Below, one piece after another: positions 1 to 6,171 of a stretch of DNA of 64,000 bases. The DNA is taken from contig NZ_KI530712.1 of NCBI RefSeq assembly GCF_000488215.1, positions 686,881 to 750,880 of the forward strand, given 5' to 3'. Under the pieces are notes generated by a model. It did no database searches. It saw only the letters and a program-made list of their open reading frames with translations, and was not told the DNA's origin. The stretch is from Acinetobacter nectaris CIP 110549. GTDB taxonomy: Bacteria > Pseudomonadota > Gammaproteobacteria > Pseudomonadales > Moraxellaceae. A program made the translations under genes and the position numbers. The number at the start of each line of letters is the position of its first letter. The first letter of the stretch is position 1.

Positions 1-32
1 TTGTGTTGCGTCTGTCATTTTGTTTTTCCCAT

Positions 33-56
33 AAAAAAAACCACCCGAAGGTGGCT
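33..56 (-). terminator. Rho-independent terminator
   Basis: A CCACC/GGTGG stem with a four-base loop (41-54) is followed on the minus strand by eight T (33-40). It sits directly after the stop of the 62-280 gene and should end the leftward transcript. Confidence 0.75.
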
Positions 57-61
57 TTTAT

Positions 62-280
62 TTACTTGGTATAGTTTAGCTTATCTAAGAACTCATTCAT
101 TTCTTCAGACGATTCAAATTTCAACGTAACCGCATCATCTTTACTAAAATGAATATCTACTTCATATCTAGGATTACCTGTACCCATATATTTGTATCCA
201 TCCGTAATAAAAATATAATTTATTAATGCTGTATTGATGATTTTTTCTTGAATCTTTATAAACATAGCTTTGCAGTCCAT
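62..280 (-). CDS. Small prophage protein of unknown function
   Basis: This is a 72-residue protein that I do not recognise. It has no clear membrane segment, and a charged C-terminal half (ESSEEMNEFLDKL) that could form a helix. It is the last gene of the leftward prophage cluster in this window and is followed at once by a strong terminator. Its place beside ninB suggests an accessory prophage gene. No function can be assigned. Confidence 0.5.
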   Translation of the reverse strand: MDCKAMFIKIQEKIINTALINYIFITDGYKYMGTGNPRYEVDIHFSKDDAVTLKFESSEEMNEFLDKLNYTK

Positions 281-315
281 TGATTAAATAAAGTCTAATC
301 ATGAACCCAAATAGA

Positions 316-804
316 TCAACTTTCAACCGCCCACTTCAAATCATCAGGCGTTTCTAAATACTTCCCCTGCACCACACAAAAATCATGGATGTTGTTTAGA
401 TACTCACTCATCTGAACCACTGTCGCTTTTGTTGTACTTGTCATCCGAATAACATGCTGAGCTATTGCTTCATACTCTTCTTGCTCATTATTTTTAAGCT
501 GTTTTATCGCTTGGCACATCTCAGCAAATTCAGCATCGTCCCTATTATATATCCCTATAAGAAACTTCTTCTTAAAGAAGTAATGCTCTGAGTCTTTATC
601 TGATCCAATATGCTTAGACCACTCATTAAGCCACTTCCAGTACAGTCTATTTTGTGCTGTACTTCGATCTTCTTGTTTAGTTGATATTTTAACAATGAGA
701 GGTGTCTTATTTTCCAAAGCTTCCTCTCTGTTTCTGCTTAAGCAGTCTTGAACTCGTAACTGGTCAGTATGAGACTTAATGACGAATGTTTGTTTTAGAT
801 CCAT
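316..804 (-). CDS. ninB: NinB-family recombination protein
   Basis: About 162 residues from the preferred start. The segment STAQNRLYWKWLNEW (roughly residues 48-62) is typical of NinB/Orf family proteins. In phage lambda this protein binds single-stranded DNA and SSB and helps RecBCD- or Red-type recombination by standing in for RecFOR. The reading frame is open to 858, but GGGGA at about 812-816 lies seven bases before the ATG at 804, so I place the start there. Unlike lambda, the gene lies beyond the Q-like gene rather than between P and Q. The family call is fairly safe; activity in this prophage is inferred. Confidence 0.75.
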   Translation of the reverse strand: MDLKQTFVIKSHTDQLRVQDCLSRNREEALENKTPLIVKISTKQEDRSTAQNRLYWKWLNEWSKHIGSDKDSEHYFFKKKFLIGIYNRDDAEFAEMCQAIKQLKNNEQEEYEAIAQHVIRMTSTTKATVVQMSEYLNNIHDFCVVQGKYLETPDDLKWAVES

Positions 805-870
805 CGTCATTTCCCCACGTTTAGTTACCCAAAATATAAGGGCGTGGCAATAAGCCATACCCTTTAAAAA

Positions 871-1410
871 TCATTGTTCAAATGGCAAACACGGTTGCAT
901 AAGTCGCTCTACTTCAGTAAGCGCAGTCACTAATACATCACGTTTCTTTCTATAACTACCAAGAATATGCCCTGCTAGACTTGCATCAGCTTTTTCCATA
1001 CCCAGCTGCAATGAAATCTTATTGTGAATATTGTTATAAGTCTGATCCTGAGATTGGATAAATGCTCTTGCTTCAAAGAATGATCTAACCAGTGCTTTCT
1101 TAAACTCAATAACTTTTGGACTGTTTCGCATAAGCGTCATTAAGAAAGTAGCTTGTTGTTCGTTTAGTACAGCATATCGAGTATGGCGGCCTCGGCTAGA
1201 CTCACGATCTGAATTCGCCATTTCAAATGCGGAATTGCTTGATTCAAATCTAACCTTCCCGAATTCCTGCATATCTGGAAAATAAGTTCTTACAAGCTGA
1301 ATCACAGATTTATGTGTTAACCCTAAACCGAATGCAATCTGCAAAGTATTTGTTACTGGCTCACCCTTATCAACACTAACAATGTCAATCGGCTTTAATA
1401 TCGCATTCAT
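871..1410 (-). CDS. Rha-family phage regulatory protein
   Basis: About 179 residues. The N-terminal half has the Rha (pRha) pattern: a predicted helix-turn-helix around LTHKSVIQLVRTYFPD, then RYAVLNEQQATFLMTLMRN and a conserved FKKALVRSFFEAR helix. Rha proteins of lambdoid phages are regulators linked to control of phage growth. AGGAG six bases upstream of the ATG at 1410 decides the start over the longer frame to 1455. A terminator at 1472-1494 separates it from the upstream gene, so it probably has its own promoter. A second Rha-domain protein is encoded at 7248-7910. Confidence 0.8.
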   Translation of the reverse strand: MNAILKPIDIVSVDKGEPVTNTLQIAFGLGLTHKSVIQLVRTYFPDMQEFGKVRFESSNSAFEMANSDRESSRGRHTRYAVLNEQQATFLMTLMRNSPKVIEFKKALVRSFFEARAFIQSQDQTYNNIHNKISLQLGMEKADASLAGHILGSYRKKRDVLVTALTEVERLMQPCLPFEQ

Positions 1411-1471
1411 AAGTAACTCCTTTTGAGTTAAGTTAAGCTTGAGTGCAGAACGCAACTAAACACTCAGGCAT

Positions 1472-1494
1472 AAAAAAAGAGCCCTATTGGCTCC
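1472..1494 (-). terminator. Rho-independent terminator
   Basis: A GAGCC/GGCTC stem (1479-1493) is followed on the minus strand by seven T (1472-1478). It separates the HNH-like gene from the downstream rha gene. Confidence 0.7.
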
Positions 1495-1518
1495 ATATTA
1501 AAAACTACAAATTTCGGA

Positions 1519-1797
1519 CTAGAATATTTCTGTCTCGTCCATTGCTAGCATTCGATTCGTCTTAGCCAGCATCTGTTCAAACCACAACTTCGACTCATCA
1601 CGTTTCATACTTGAGTACGTATCGAATTCATAGTGGTGTTGTCTACATAAGGGGATAACAAATTCATCACTTGCCTTTATTCCTATGCCCTTACCATACT
1701 CAGACCAATTTGCATGACACGCTTCACTTGGTGCTGGCTTACCACACTTCACACAAGGCAATGATCTAACCGCGTTTAAACGTTGATTACTTCGCAT
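1519..1797 (-). CDS. HNH-like zinc protein, Ref/NinG-like putative nuclease
   Basis: A 92-residue protein with a four-part metal-binding layout: LPCVKCGKPAP near the N-terminus, then EACHANW, and PLCRQHHYEFD further on. This arrangement is seen in small phage HNH-type nucleases such as the P1 Ref family and NinG-like proteins, which act in recombination or DNA processing. The start at 1797 gives the usual short basic N-terminus (MRSNQRLNAVRSLPC). It lies between the 1823-2029 gene and a terminator. The exact family is uncertain and catalytic activity is inferred from the His/Cys pattern only. Confidence 0.6.
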   Translation of the reverse strand: MRSNQRLNAVRSLPCVKCGKPAPSEACHANWSEYGKGIGIKASDEFVIPLCRQHHYEFDTYSSMKRDESKLWFEQMLAKTNRMLAMDETEIF

Positions 1798-1822
1798 AGT
1801 TGCTCATCCTTGAGCTGTTGGA

Positions 1823-2029
1823 TTAAAGAAACTTAATCGCAAGTGTTAAAAGTTCAGACTTAGCATCAGGGCCTAGAAAATCAACGCCATGTTGGATGAA
1901 GTTGTAAGCCGCTTCTAAATCTTCAACACCTTTTTTAATTACACCTTCTGCTTCTGTTGCGATAGTTGTAATTGTGCTTTCTGTAGATTGTTCAGTTGTT
2001 GGTTGTGGTTGTTGCTCTAAATCAGTCAT
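1823..2029 (-). CDS. Small prophage protein, unknown function
   Basis: A 68-residue acidic protein from the preferred start. It has a Gln/Thr/Ser-rich N-terminus (QQPQPTTEQSTES) and a helical C-terminal half ending LLTLAIKFL. The longer frame to 2101 would add a hydrophobic stretch, but AGGAAG lies five bases before the ATG at 2029. If the longer form were made, it would be membrane-anchored. Not recognised. Confidence 0.5.
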   Translation of the reverse strand: MTDLEQQPQPTTEQSTESTITTIATEAEGVIKKGVEDLEAAYNFIQHGVDFLGPDAKSELLTLAIKFL

Positions 2030-2090
2030 GATGACTTCCTTTTGTTGGGGTTTAAAAAACTGTATGAAGAATGCGAATATGCTGAATATC

Positions 2091-2267
2091 TTAGTGAGCA
2101 CTTAGCATCACCTTAATGTTTGCTATGTATCTCTTAAAAACTCTTATCTGCCCATCAACCATTTTCAATTCATCTTCGCCCATAAACTTTCTAGAAAGAC
2201 TCTGATATTTTCTTAATTCAGTTTCATATTCTTTTAGATATTTGCGTGATTCGTTTTTCTTGTTCAT
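2091..2267 (-). CDS. Small prophage protein, 58 aa, highly charged
   Basis: Reading the minus strand from the ATG at 2267 gives 58 residues beginning MNKKNESRKYLKEYE and ending VMLSAH. The sequence is rich in Lys/Glu and probably mostly helical. AGGAAAG lies close upstream. It overlaps the end of the Ogr-like gene by 44 bases in another frame and ends 61 bases before the next start, as expected for tightly packed phage genes. The function is unknown. Confidence 0.55.
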   Translation of the reverse strand: MNKKNESRKYLKEYETELRKYQSLSRKFMGEDELKMVDGQIRVFKRYIANIKVMLSAH

Positions 2268-2433
2268 GGTCTTTCCTTGGAGTTGAGATGACTTTATCTA
2301 TCGTCTCACTTGTCTTAAACGTTGCTGAGCAGTTTATGTTTTGGCATTGATAGTAAATTTCTTTAGTTTGATCTGTGATGTATCTACTTGTTCTTGTATG
2401 TGATGAGCTTCGGCATATTGGGCACTTCATCAT
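2224..2433 (-). CDS. Ogr/Delta-type zinc-finger protein, putative transcription activator
   Basis: About 69 residues. It opens MMKCPICRSSSHTRTSRYI and continues YYQCQNINCSATF, which closely follows P2 Ogr and satellite P4 Delta (CPxC, then CxNxxCSATF). Those proteins bind zinc through four cysteines and activate late promoters by contacting RNA polymerase alpha. The open frame extends to a TTG at 2448, but the ATGs at 2433 and 2430 match the family start better. An Ogr-like factor is unusual next to a lambda-type control region that also has a Q-like gene. The DNA target cannot be told. Confidence 0.75.
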   Translation of the reverse strand: MMKCPICRSSSHTRTSRYITDQTKEIYYQCQNINCSATFKTSETIDKVISTPRKDHEQEKRITQISKRI

Positions 2434-2448
2434 ATTTCTTTTACTCAA

Positions 2449-2484
2449 TAAAAAACCGCAGCTACCTTTATGGTAACTGCGGTT
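2449..2484 (-). terminator. Terminator hairpin before the Ogr-like gene
   Basis: The stem AACCGCAG/CTGCGGTT (2454-2461 with 2477-2484) has a second inner pairing and a run of T on the minus strand. It lies after the 2506-2724 gene and just before the Ogr-like gene, so it should limit transcription into the latter. Confidence 0.7.
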
Positions 2485-2505
2485 TAGACTAGATAACTTA
2501 TTTAG

Positions 2506-2724
2506 TTATTTCTGTAATTCATGAATAAATGAAGCAAAGAGGATTGCATATATTCCAAAAACAACCACACAAAATAAAAAGATTCTAAATGCTTTATTCC
2601 ACTTATTACTTTTCTTTCGTTTGAAATACGCTATAACAGCAAGTAATAAGAAGAATGGAGCCAAAAATACTGAAGCTATCCCACCATCGACTAACGCTAA
2701 AAACATGATATCGTTCGCTGTCAT
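2506..2724 (-). CDS. Small membrane protein of the prophage
   Basis: A 72-residue protein with two predicted membrane segments, around residues 14-33 (IASVFLAPFFLLLAVIAYF) and 46-66 (FRIFLFCVVVFGIYAILFA), split by a basic loop KRKKSNKWNK. It is the first gene after the late-type promoter and terminator region. A holin-like role would fit this place and topology, but no holin family is recognised and this is a guess. A terminator follows it. Confidence 0.5.
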   Translation of the reverse strand: MTANDIMFLALVDGGIASVFLAPFFLLLAVIAYFKRKKSNKWNKAFRIFLFCVVVFGIYAILFASFIHELQK

Positions 2725-2798
2725 TTAAACACTCTTCTACTTATTTTTATCAGTAATTTATAACTTAGGACAAAGCAACAGTTGAGCTTGGAAATATA

Positions 2799-2869
2799 AT
2801 ATTTAAACCGATGATTAATATTCAAAGCAAGCCCATAAAGTATTGAATATTAATCATCGGTTTAAATAT
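2799..2869. repeat. 27-bp perfect inverted repeat
   Basis: The arms 2799-2825 and 2843-2869 are exact reverse complements of 27 bases, with a 17-base spacer. They include the words TTTAAACCGATGATTAATAT and its complement. There is no T-run next to the stem on the minus strand, so it is not a standard terminator. It lies between the late-leader terminator and the first following gene. Confidence 0.85.
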
Positions 2870-2920
2870 AGCTTATTTTTTTTAAAAAGCAAATTCTATA
2901 AAAAATTAGGGCTTGGCATA

Positions 2921-2952
2921 AAAAAAGGCTAGCCACATGATAGATCTAGCCT
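2921..2952 (-). terminator. Leader terminator (tR'-like)
   Basis: The stem AGGCTAG/CTAGCCT (2926-2932 with 2946-2952) is followed by six T on the minus strand (2921-2926). It lies about 95 bases after the expected start point of the promoter at 3054-3082, so without antitermination that transcript should stop here. Confidence 0.7.
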
Positions 2953-3053
2953 ATAAAGAATTACTTACACCGTGGATAATGTAAGTAAATTTAGGGGATG
3001 GCTCTGTCTAAAAGCCTAGTGAATTACTATATAACTTCGTTCACTATAACAGA

Positions 3054-3082
3054 AATATAGCAGTTGCTTTGATCAAGGTCAA
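3054..3082 (-). promoter_or_regulatory. Putative late promoter (pR'-like)
   Basis: On the minus strand TTGACC (3077-3082) and TATATT (3054-3059) are separated by exactly 17 bases. An inverted repeat AGCAGTTG/CAACTGCT covers the promoter, so a protein could bind between the -35 and -10 boxes, as Q does in lambda. The promoter starts just after the stop of the Q-like gene and points to the late side. Confidence 0.7.
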
Positions 3083-3086
3083 CTGC

Positions 3087-3581
3087 TTAAAAAATAATAA
3101 ATGGATATCGTACGTGTAATGCGGCTAAGCCACATTTCACATCATACTTTGCATCCATTCCTGTACGTGATTCCGTAACCATATCTGCCCAAGAGTTACC
3201 ATAAAAGTAACGATCTATTACAGCATCTAGCCACTCATCTAATATTTCAGACTTACCCTGCATATCTAAAATTAAATGCTGTACTGCTCTTGCTTCATCA
3301 TCAGTAATATTACATTCAAACTTACTTCTTCTAGGCTTAGGAGTATCCAGATCACTGACCATATAGTCTGCAATAACTTGTCTTTGCTTTTTAACGCCCA
3401 GTTTAAACTTCTTACGTTTAACTACAGCCTGATCCATAGCTACAGCAATTGGATTGATACTTTTCCCACAAGTGCCTGAACTTGAATATTGCCATGCTCC
3501 AAACTGATATAACCACTCTTCTAGACTGTACTTAGACCAATCCATTACCTGCATAATATGTCGTTCAGCAACTGCGTTCAT
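3087..3581 (-). CDS. Putative Q-like antitermination protein
   Basis: A 164-residue protein with an N-terminal MDWSKYSLEEWLYQFGAW segment and a C-terminal part that looks like paired helices (DDEARAVQHLILDM, then ILDEWLDAVIDRYFYG). The pattern resembles the phage 82-type antitermination Q family, which loads on RNA polymerase at the late promoter. Context strengthens the call: it is the last gene of the replication operon, and a promoter-leader-terminator unit follows at once. The start could also be an internal Met (3554 or 3545). Family membership is moderate from sequence alone. Confidence 0.55.
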   Translation of the reverse strand: MNAVAERHIMQVMDWSKYSLEEWLYQFGAWQYSSSGTCGKSINPIAVAMDQAVVKRKKFKLGVKKQRQVIADYMVSDLDTPKPRRSKFECNITDDEARAVQHLILDMQGKSEILDEWLDAVIDRYFYGNSWADMVTESRTGMDAKYDVKCGLAALHVRYPFIIF

Positions 3582-3590
3582 CTCTAACCC

Positions 3591-3875
3591 TTATCCTTTT
3601 TGTATTACTGTTATTGCTTGATCTACACTCTCAACCACGTAAACCCGACCTCGCCATGTTTCATGCCATATCACCTGATCAGGTGTTAGCTTTCTACTTG
3701 ATTTTGGCTTACTTCCATCCTTCACTTCGAGTAGGTAGTTATTGTTCCGAAATCCACACAACAAATCGGGACAACCTCGACCCACCGAGTGCAAGTGTTC
3801 TACTGTGCACCCGATCTGACGTAATGCCTGAACAATCTCTGTTTGATTGGCATCGACTTTGGCAGCTCTACGCAT
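3591..3875 (-). CDS. VRR-NUC-like PD-(D/E)XK nuclease
   Basis: A 94-residue protein. VGRGCPDLLCGF followed by NYLLEVKDG fits the PD...ExK core of VRR-NUC nucleases (about residues 34-53), with an upstream helix TEIVQALRQIGCTVEH. Small stand-alone VRR-NUC proteins in phages are thought to process branched DNA or take the place of a Holliday junction resolvase. Its ATG lies inside the end of the 3868-4014 gene, and it is followed after ten bases by the Q-like gene, so it belongs to the leftward replication operon. Confidence 0.7.
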   Translation of the reverse strand: MRRAAKVDANQTEIVQALRQIGCTVEHLHSVGRGCPDLLCGFRNNNYLLEVKDGSKPKSSRKLTPDQVIWHETWRGRVYVVESVDQAITVIQKG

Positions 3876-4014
3876 CGTGCCCCCATATTTTTAGTGCAAC
3901 GATACCTCCAACTAAAATTGCTACAACCAAGACATAAAACATAATTTCTATATTCGTTTGTGGTTTACAGCTCGTCATGAATAAGAAAAGCATTACTGCA
4001 AAGAAAGTAGGCAT
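3868..4014 (-). CDS. Small membrane protein, 48 aa, possibly lipoprotein-like
   Basis: Reading from the ATG at 4014 gives 48 residues: MPTFFAVMLFLFMTSCKPQ, then a second hydrophobic stretch (MFYVLVVAILVGGIVALKI). A GGAGG lies upstream at about 4020-4024. The first segment resembles a lipoprotein signal with MTSC, though this is not a perfect lipobox. The end overlaps the next gene by 8 bases. Unknown function. Confidence 0.5.
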   Translation of the reverse strand: MPTFFAVMLFLFMTSCKPQTNIEIMFYVLVVAILVGGIVALKIWGHDA

Positions 4015-4051
4015 TAAATTGCCTCCTTGTTTGCTATTTGGTCATGTTTAT

Positions 4052-4504
4052 TCATGGCAACCGCTTCCCTGCTTTGATTTCTTCGGGGGTTGCATGGCGA
4101 ATATCAGAGTATGGGTATTCAATAGAATAAGCCTGTACCCCAAACGCATCTGATTCATGCTCAATTACAAATCCATCGTTAGATTCTTTTGTAATTGTAA
4201 AAATTTCCTGATACAAACCATCCATTACTACAATCAAGTCACCTTTTTTAAACTTATTTAGAAGCAGACTAGCTAATCTAAGCTGTTCAAGTGGAATGCT
4301 CATTGCAGCCTTTGAAGTCTTGCATCGAATATCAACATAACCATCACTGCACAAAGCTAAAACTGTCCAAACTTCTTTTTCTGCAACCCATATAATTAAG
4401 ACTTCGTCACCCACTTTGAAATTGGTAATTGGCAGCACTTCAATTTCAGGAACATTTTTTGGCACAAGATCAGCCAATGTAGTTAACAAATTATCTAAAC
4501 TCAT
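4052..4504 (-). CDS. Prophage protein of unknown function, 150 aa
   Basis: A 150-residue acidic protein. The middle (FKVGDEVLIIWVAEKEVWTV, then FKKGDLIVVMDGLYQEIF) suggests two small beta-barrel modules of similar design. It starts with an ATGA overlap on the stop of the upstream gene (4501-4504), so the two are likely translationally coupled. I do not recognise a family. Confidence 0.55.
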   Translation of the reverse strand: MSLDNLLTTLADLVPKNVPEIEVLPITNFKVGDEVLIIWVAEKEVWTVLALCSDGYVDIRCKTSKAAMSIPLEQLRLASLLLNKFKKGDLIVVMDGLYQEIFTITKESNDGFVIEHESDAFGVQAYSIEYPYSDIRHATPEEIKAGKRLP

Positions 4505-4785
4505 TGACAGCTCTCCACATCAGCTATGGCTTTATTCAAAACACCTGAATCTGCACAAGGAATATTTTCAGCTAAGAAGCATTTGGCATGCTCTAAACCA
4601 CCAAAAGAACCAACCAACTCATACGACTCAATCAGGCGTTTTAGTTCGCCAATATCAATTGGTATGCCAATAAAAGGGTTATAAGGGATAACCCCGACCT
4701 GATTATCGTTAGCAACTGTTGCTGTGCTTAAAAGACGCTTTACTTCATTCAACCCAGCTTTTTTTATAAACTCATTCGCTTTCAT
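4501..4785 (-). CDS. Prophage protein of unknown function, 94 aa
   Basis: A 94-residue protein beginning MKANEFIKKAGLNEVKRLL, a type of N-terminus common among small Acinetobacter phage proteins. It overlaps its upstream neighbour and its downstream neighbour by four bases each (ATGA), placing it in the middle of a coupled string. No motif for a function is visible. Confidence 0.55.
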   Translation of the reverse strand: MKANEFIKKAGLNEVKRLLSTATVANDNQVGVIPYNPFIGIPIDIGELKRLIESYELVGSFGGLEHAKCFLAENIPCADSGVLNKAIADVESCQ

Positions 4786-5402
4786 GCACTAGCTCCAAAT
4801 AAATCCTGCTGACTATCTCCACCCCACTGCATTGCCATTGCATCAGCTATCCCCTGAAAGGTCTTACTTCTTATATTTGAGCGCTCAGAACTTCCTCTTG
4901 CATCCGCATACCATTTCGCCATCCTTTTACCACTTGCAAAAGTCACCATTTCACCCTTATCCACAATCTTTGTTGGCGTTAGTTTTGGCAAACCTTTTAA
5001 CCATAGGCATGTTGTTTTTTGAGCTTCATCACCAAATTGCCATGGTTGAATGATTTGATCAGGCTTTCTCCATAAGCTCGACATGATGCAAACAGGATTT
5101 TCGATACAAACTCTTGGGATGTTTGACTTGGCAAGCATCATGAAAAAGCTTGCTGCAGCATGTTGACGACCATCAAATGCTTTTTCTTTAAACCAAGCAG
5201 CACCACTTACGGCAATGTGTGTACAAGGTGGATGTGCAATCATCATGTCGAATGGATAATCAAGTAGATCTCGAATATCTCCCTTGTAGTGCGGACCAGG
5301 AGATTGGGTATCTTGTATATCGCAAGAAATAGCATCGTGACCCAAAGCAATAAATGCATCCCTAACAGTTCCAGACATTTCACATGCTATTAGAATTTTC
5401 AT
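4782..5402 (-). CDS. DNA methyltransferase-like protein (cytosine MTase fold)
   Basis: About 206 residues. The N-terminus MKILIACEMSGTVRDAF with following GHDAISCDIQD is a Rossmann-type AdoMet site. MIAHPPCTHIAVSG holds a PPC motif like the catalytic loop of C5-cytosine methyltransferases, and RVCIENP resembles the ENV motif. It is shorter than a full C5 enzyme and lacks a clear target recognition domain. It may protect phage DNA or may have lost target choice. The ATG at 5402 overlaps the upstream stop by four bases; the longer frame to 5411 is less likely. Confidence 0.65.
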   Translation of the reverse strand: MKILIACEMSGTVRDAFIALGHDAISCDIQDTQSPGPHYKGDIRDLLDYPFDMMIAHPPCTHIAVSGAAWFKEKAFDGRQHAAASFFMMLAKSNIPRVCIENPVCIMSSLWRKPDQIIQPWQFGDEAQKTTCLWLKGLPKLTPTKIVDKGEMVTFASGKRMAKWYADARGSSERSNIRSKTFQGIADAMAMQWGGDSQQDLFGASA

Positions 5403-5578
5403 TCCCCACACCCCACTAACACTTCCTCAAGCTCAGTTAGTGAAACGCTACTTTCACAACGTATATCGTCATAACAACGCTTCTCTGCATCGTAATAAAC
5501 TGCCCACTGCGGTGCTGCTTTAACAATTCTAGTTGCTCTTGCAATTCCATGTGACTGGATAAAATCTACTGCTTTCAT
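5399..5578 (-). CDS. Small prophage protein, 59 aa
   Basis: Reading from the ATG at 5578 gives 59 residues starting MKAVDFIQSHGIARATRI and ending EVLVGCGE. It overlaps the P-like gene upstream and the methyltransferase-like gene downstream by four bases each (ATGA), strong support for a real, coupled gene. The sequence suggests a small mixed fold with a WAVYYDAEKR strand region. Not recognised. Confidence 0.6.
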   Translation of the reverse strand: MKAVDFIQSHGIARATRIVKAAPQWAVYYDAEKRCYDDIRCESSVSLTELEEVLVGCGE

Positions 5579-6171
5579 ACAACACCTCGTTTACCCACAC
5601 TGCGGATCTGATTCATTAAATGCGCTGGGCACGGAACACCTTTGCGGTTGCTTTCTGAATGCCCTAACTGAGCCATTTTTTGAGGGACATAAAACTCTTG
5701 CAACTTCCCTTTCTGCTTAGCTTTTGCAAGGTAATCCTGATAAATATCTCGAAATGCAAAATGTGCTGATTTTTGCCCCTCGTTGTCCATGATGTGACGC
5801 ACCTCATCAAGAACGACTTTGGTTAGTGTTGTAATCTTCACAGACTTATCAGCTTCAAACTGCATTGCCTTTGCCCAAGCATGTTCAGCAGTCCACCAAT
5901 CCGATGCTTGTAAGCACCAAGATTTAAACTCAGGAAGTTTAGGACACCACTTTTCTTCATAGAGGCGTTTTAAGCCACGTTTTATGTCGTTTGGTGTAAG
6001 ACCATCAAGAACACGACAAGTTAGGCTCAGAAGCTCGCTCTGTTTCATCTGGGCATATTTTTTATTGAAGTCATCACCGTGTAGGCTTTCAATTTCACCT
6101 AAGATTTGATCTGCAAGCTTAGTTGGGAAGTTTTGGCCAACATCTTGAGTCAGGTTTGAAATGTTACTCAT
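5575..6171 (-). CDS. Phage replication protein P-like (helicase loader)
   Basis: About 198 residues. The layout is that of P-like loaders: an N-terminal helical part, then LTPNDIKRGLKRLYEEKWCPKLPEF and a Trp-rich segment WCLQASDWWTAEHAWAKAM. It follows the O-like gene, and its ATG at 6171 lies inside the last codons of that gene with GGAGG five bases upstream. In lambda, P brings DnaB helicase to O bound at the origin. Sequence similarity to lambda P itself is weak, so the call rests on pattern and position. Confidence 0.65.
   Translation of the reverse strand: MSNISNLTQDVGQNFPTKLADQILGEIESLHGDDFNKKYAQMKQSELLSLTCRVLDGLTPNDIKRGLKRLYEEKWCPKLPEFKSWCLQASDWWTAEHAWAKAMQFEADKSVKITTLTKVVLDEVRHIMDNEGQKSAHFAFRDIYQDYLAKAKQKGKLQEFYVPQKMAQLGHSESNRKGVPCPAHLMNQIRSVGKRGVV

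Larger units (their letters stand above)
2725..3086. other. Non-coding control region after the Q-like gene
   Basis: This 362-base stretch has no gene. Read leftward it holds, in order, a promoter with a perfect 17-base spacer (3054-3082), a leader with a 9-bp hairpin (2961-2988), a terminator (2921-2952) and a large inverted repeat (2799-2869). The order promoter, short leader, terminator is that of a Q-controlled late promoter of lambdoid phages. Confidence 0.65.

Noticed and set aside
3014..3060. ATAACTTCGT near 3031, which recalls part of a loxP arm
   Set aside because: Only one short arm is present and the second arm and spacer are missing.
3276..3937. Plus-strand frames opposite the Q-like and VRR-NUC genes
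   Set aside because: They are antisense to genes with family motifs and have no ribosome sites or signatures of their own.
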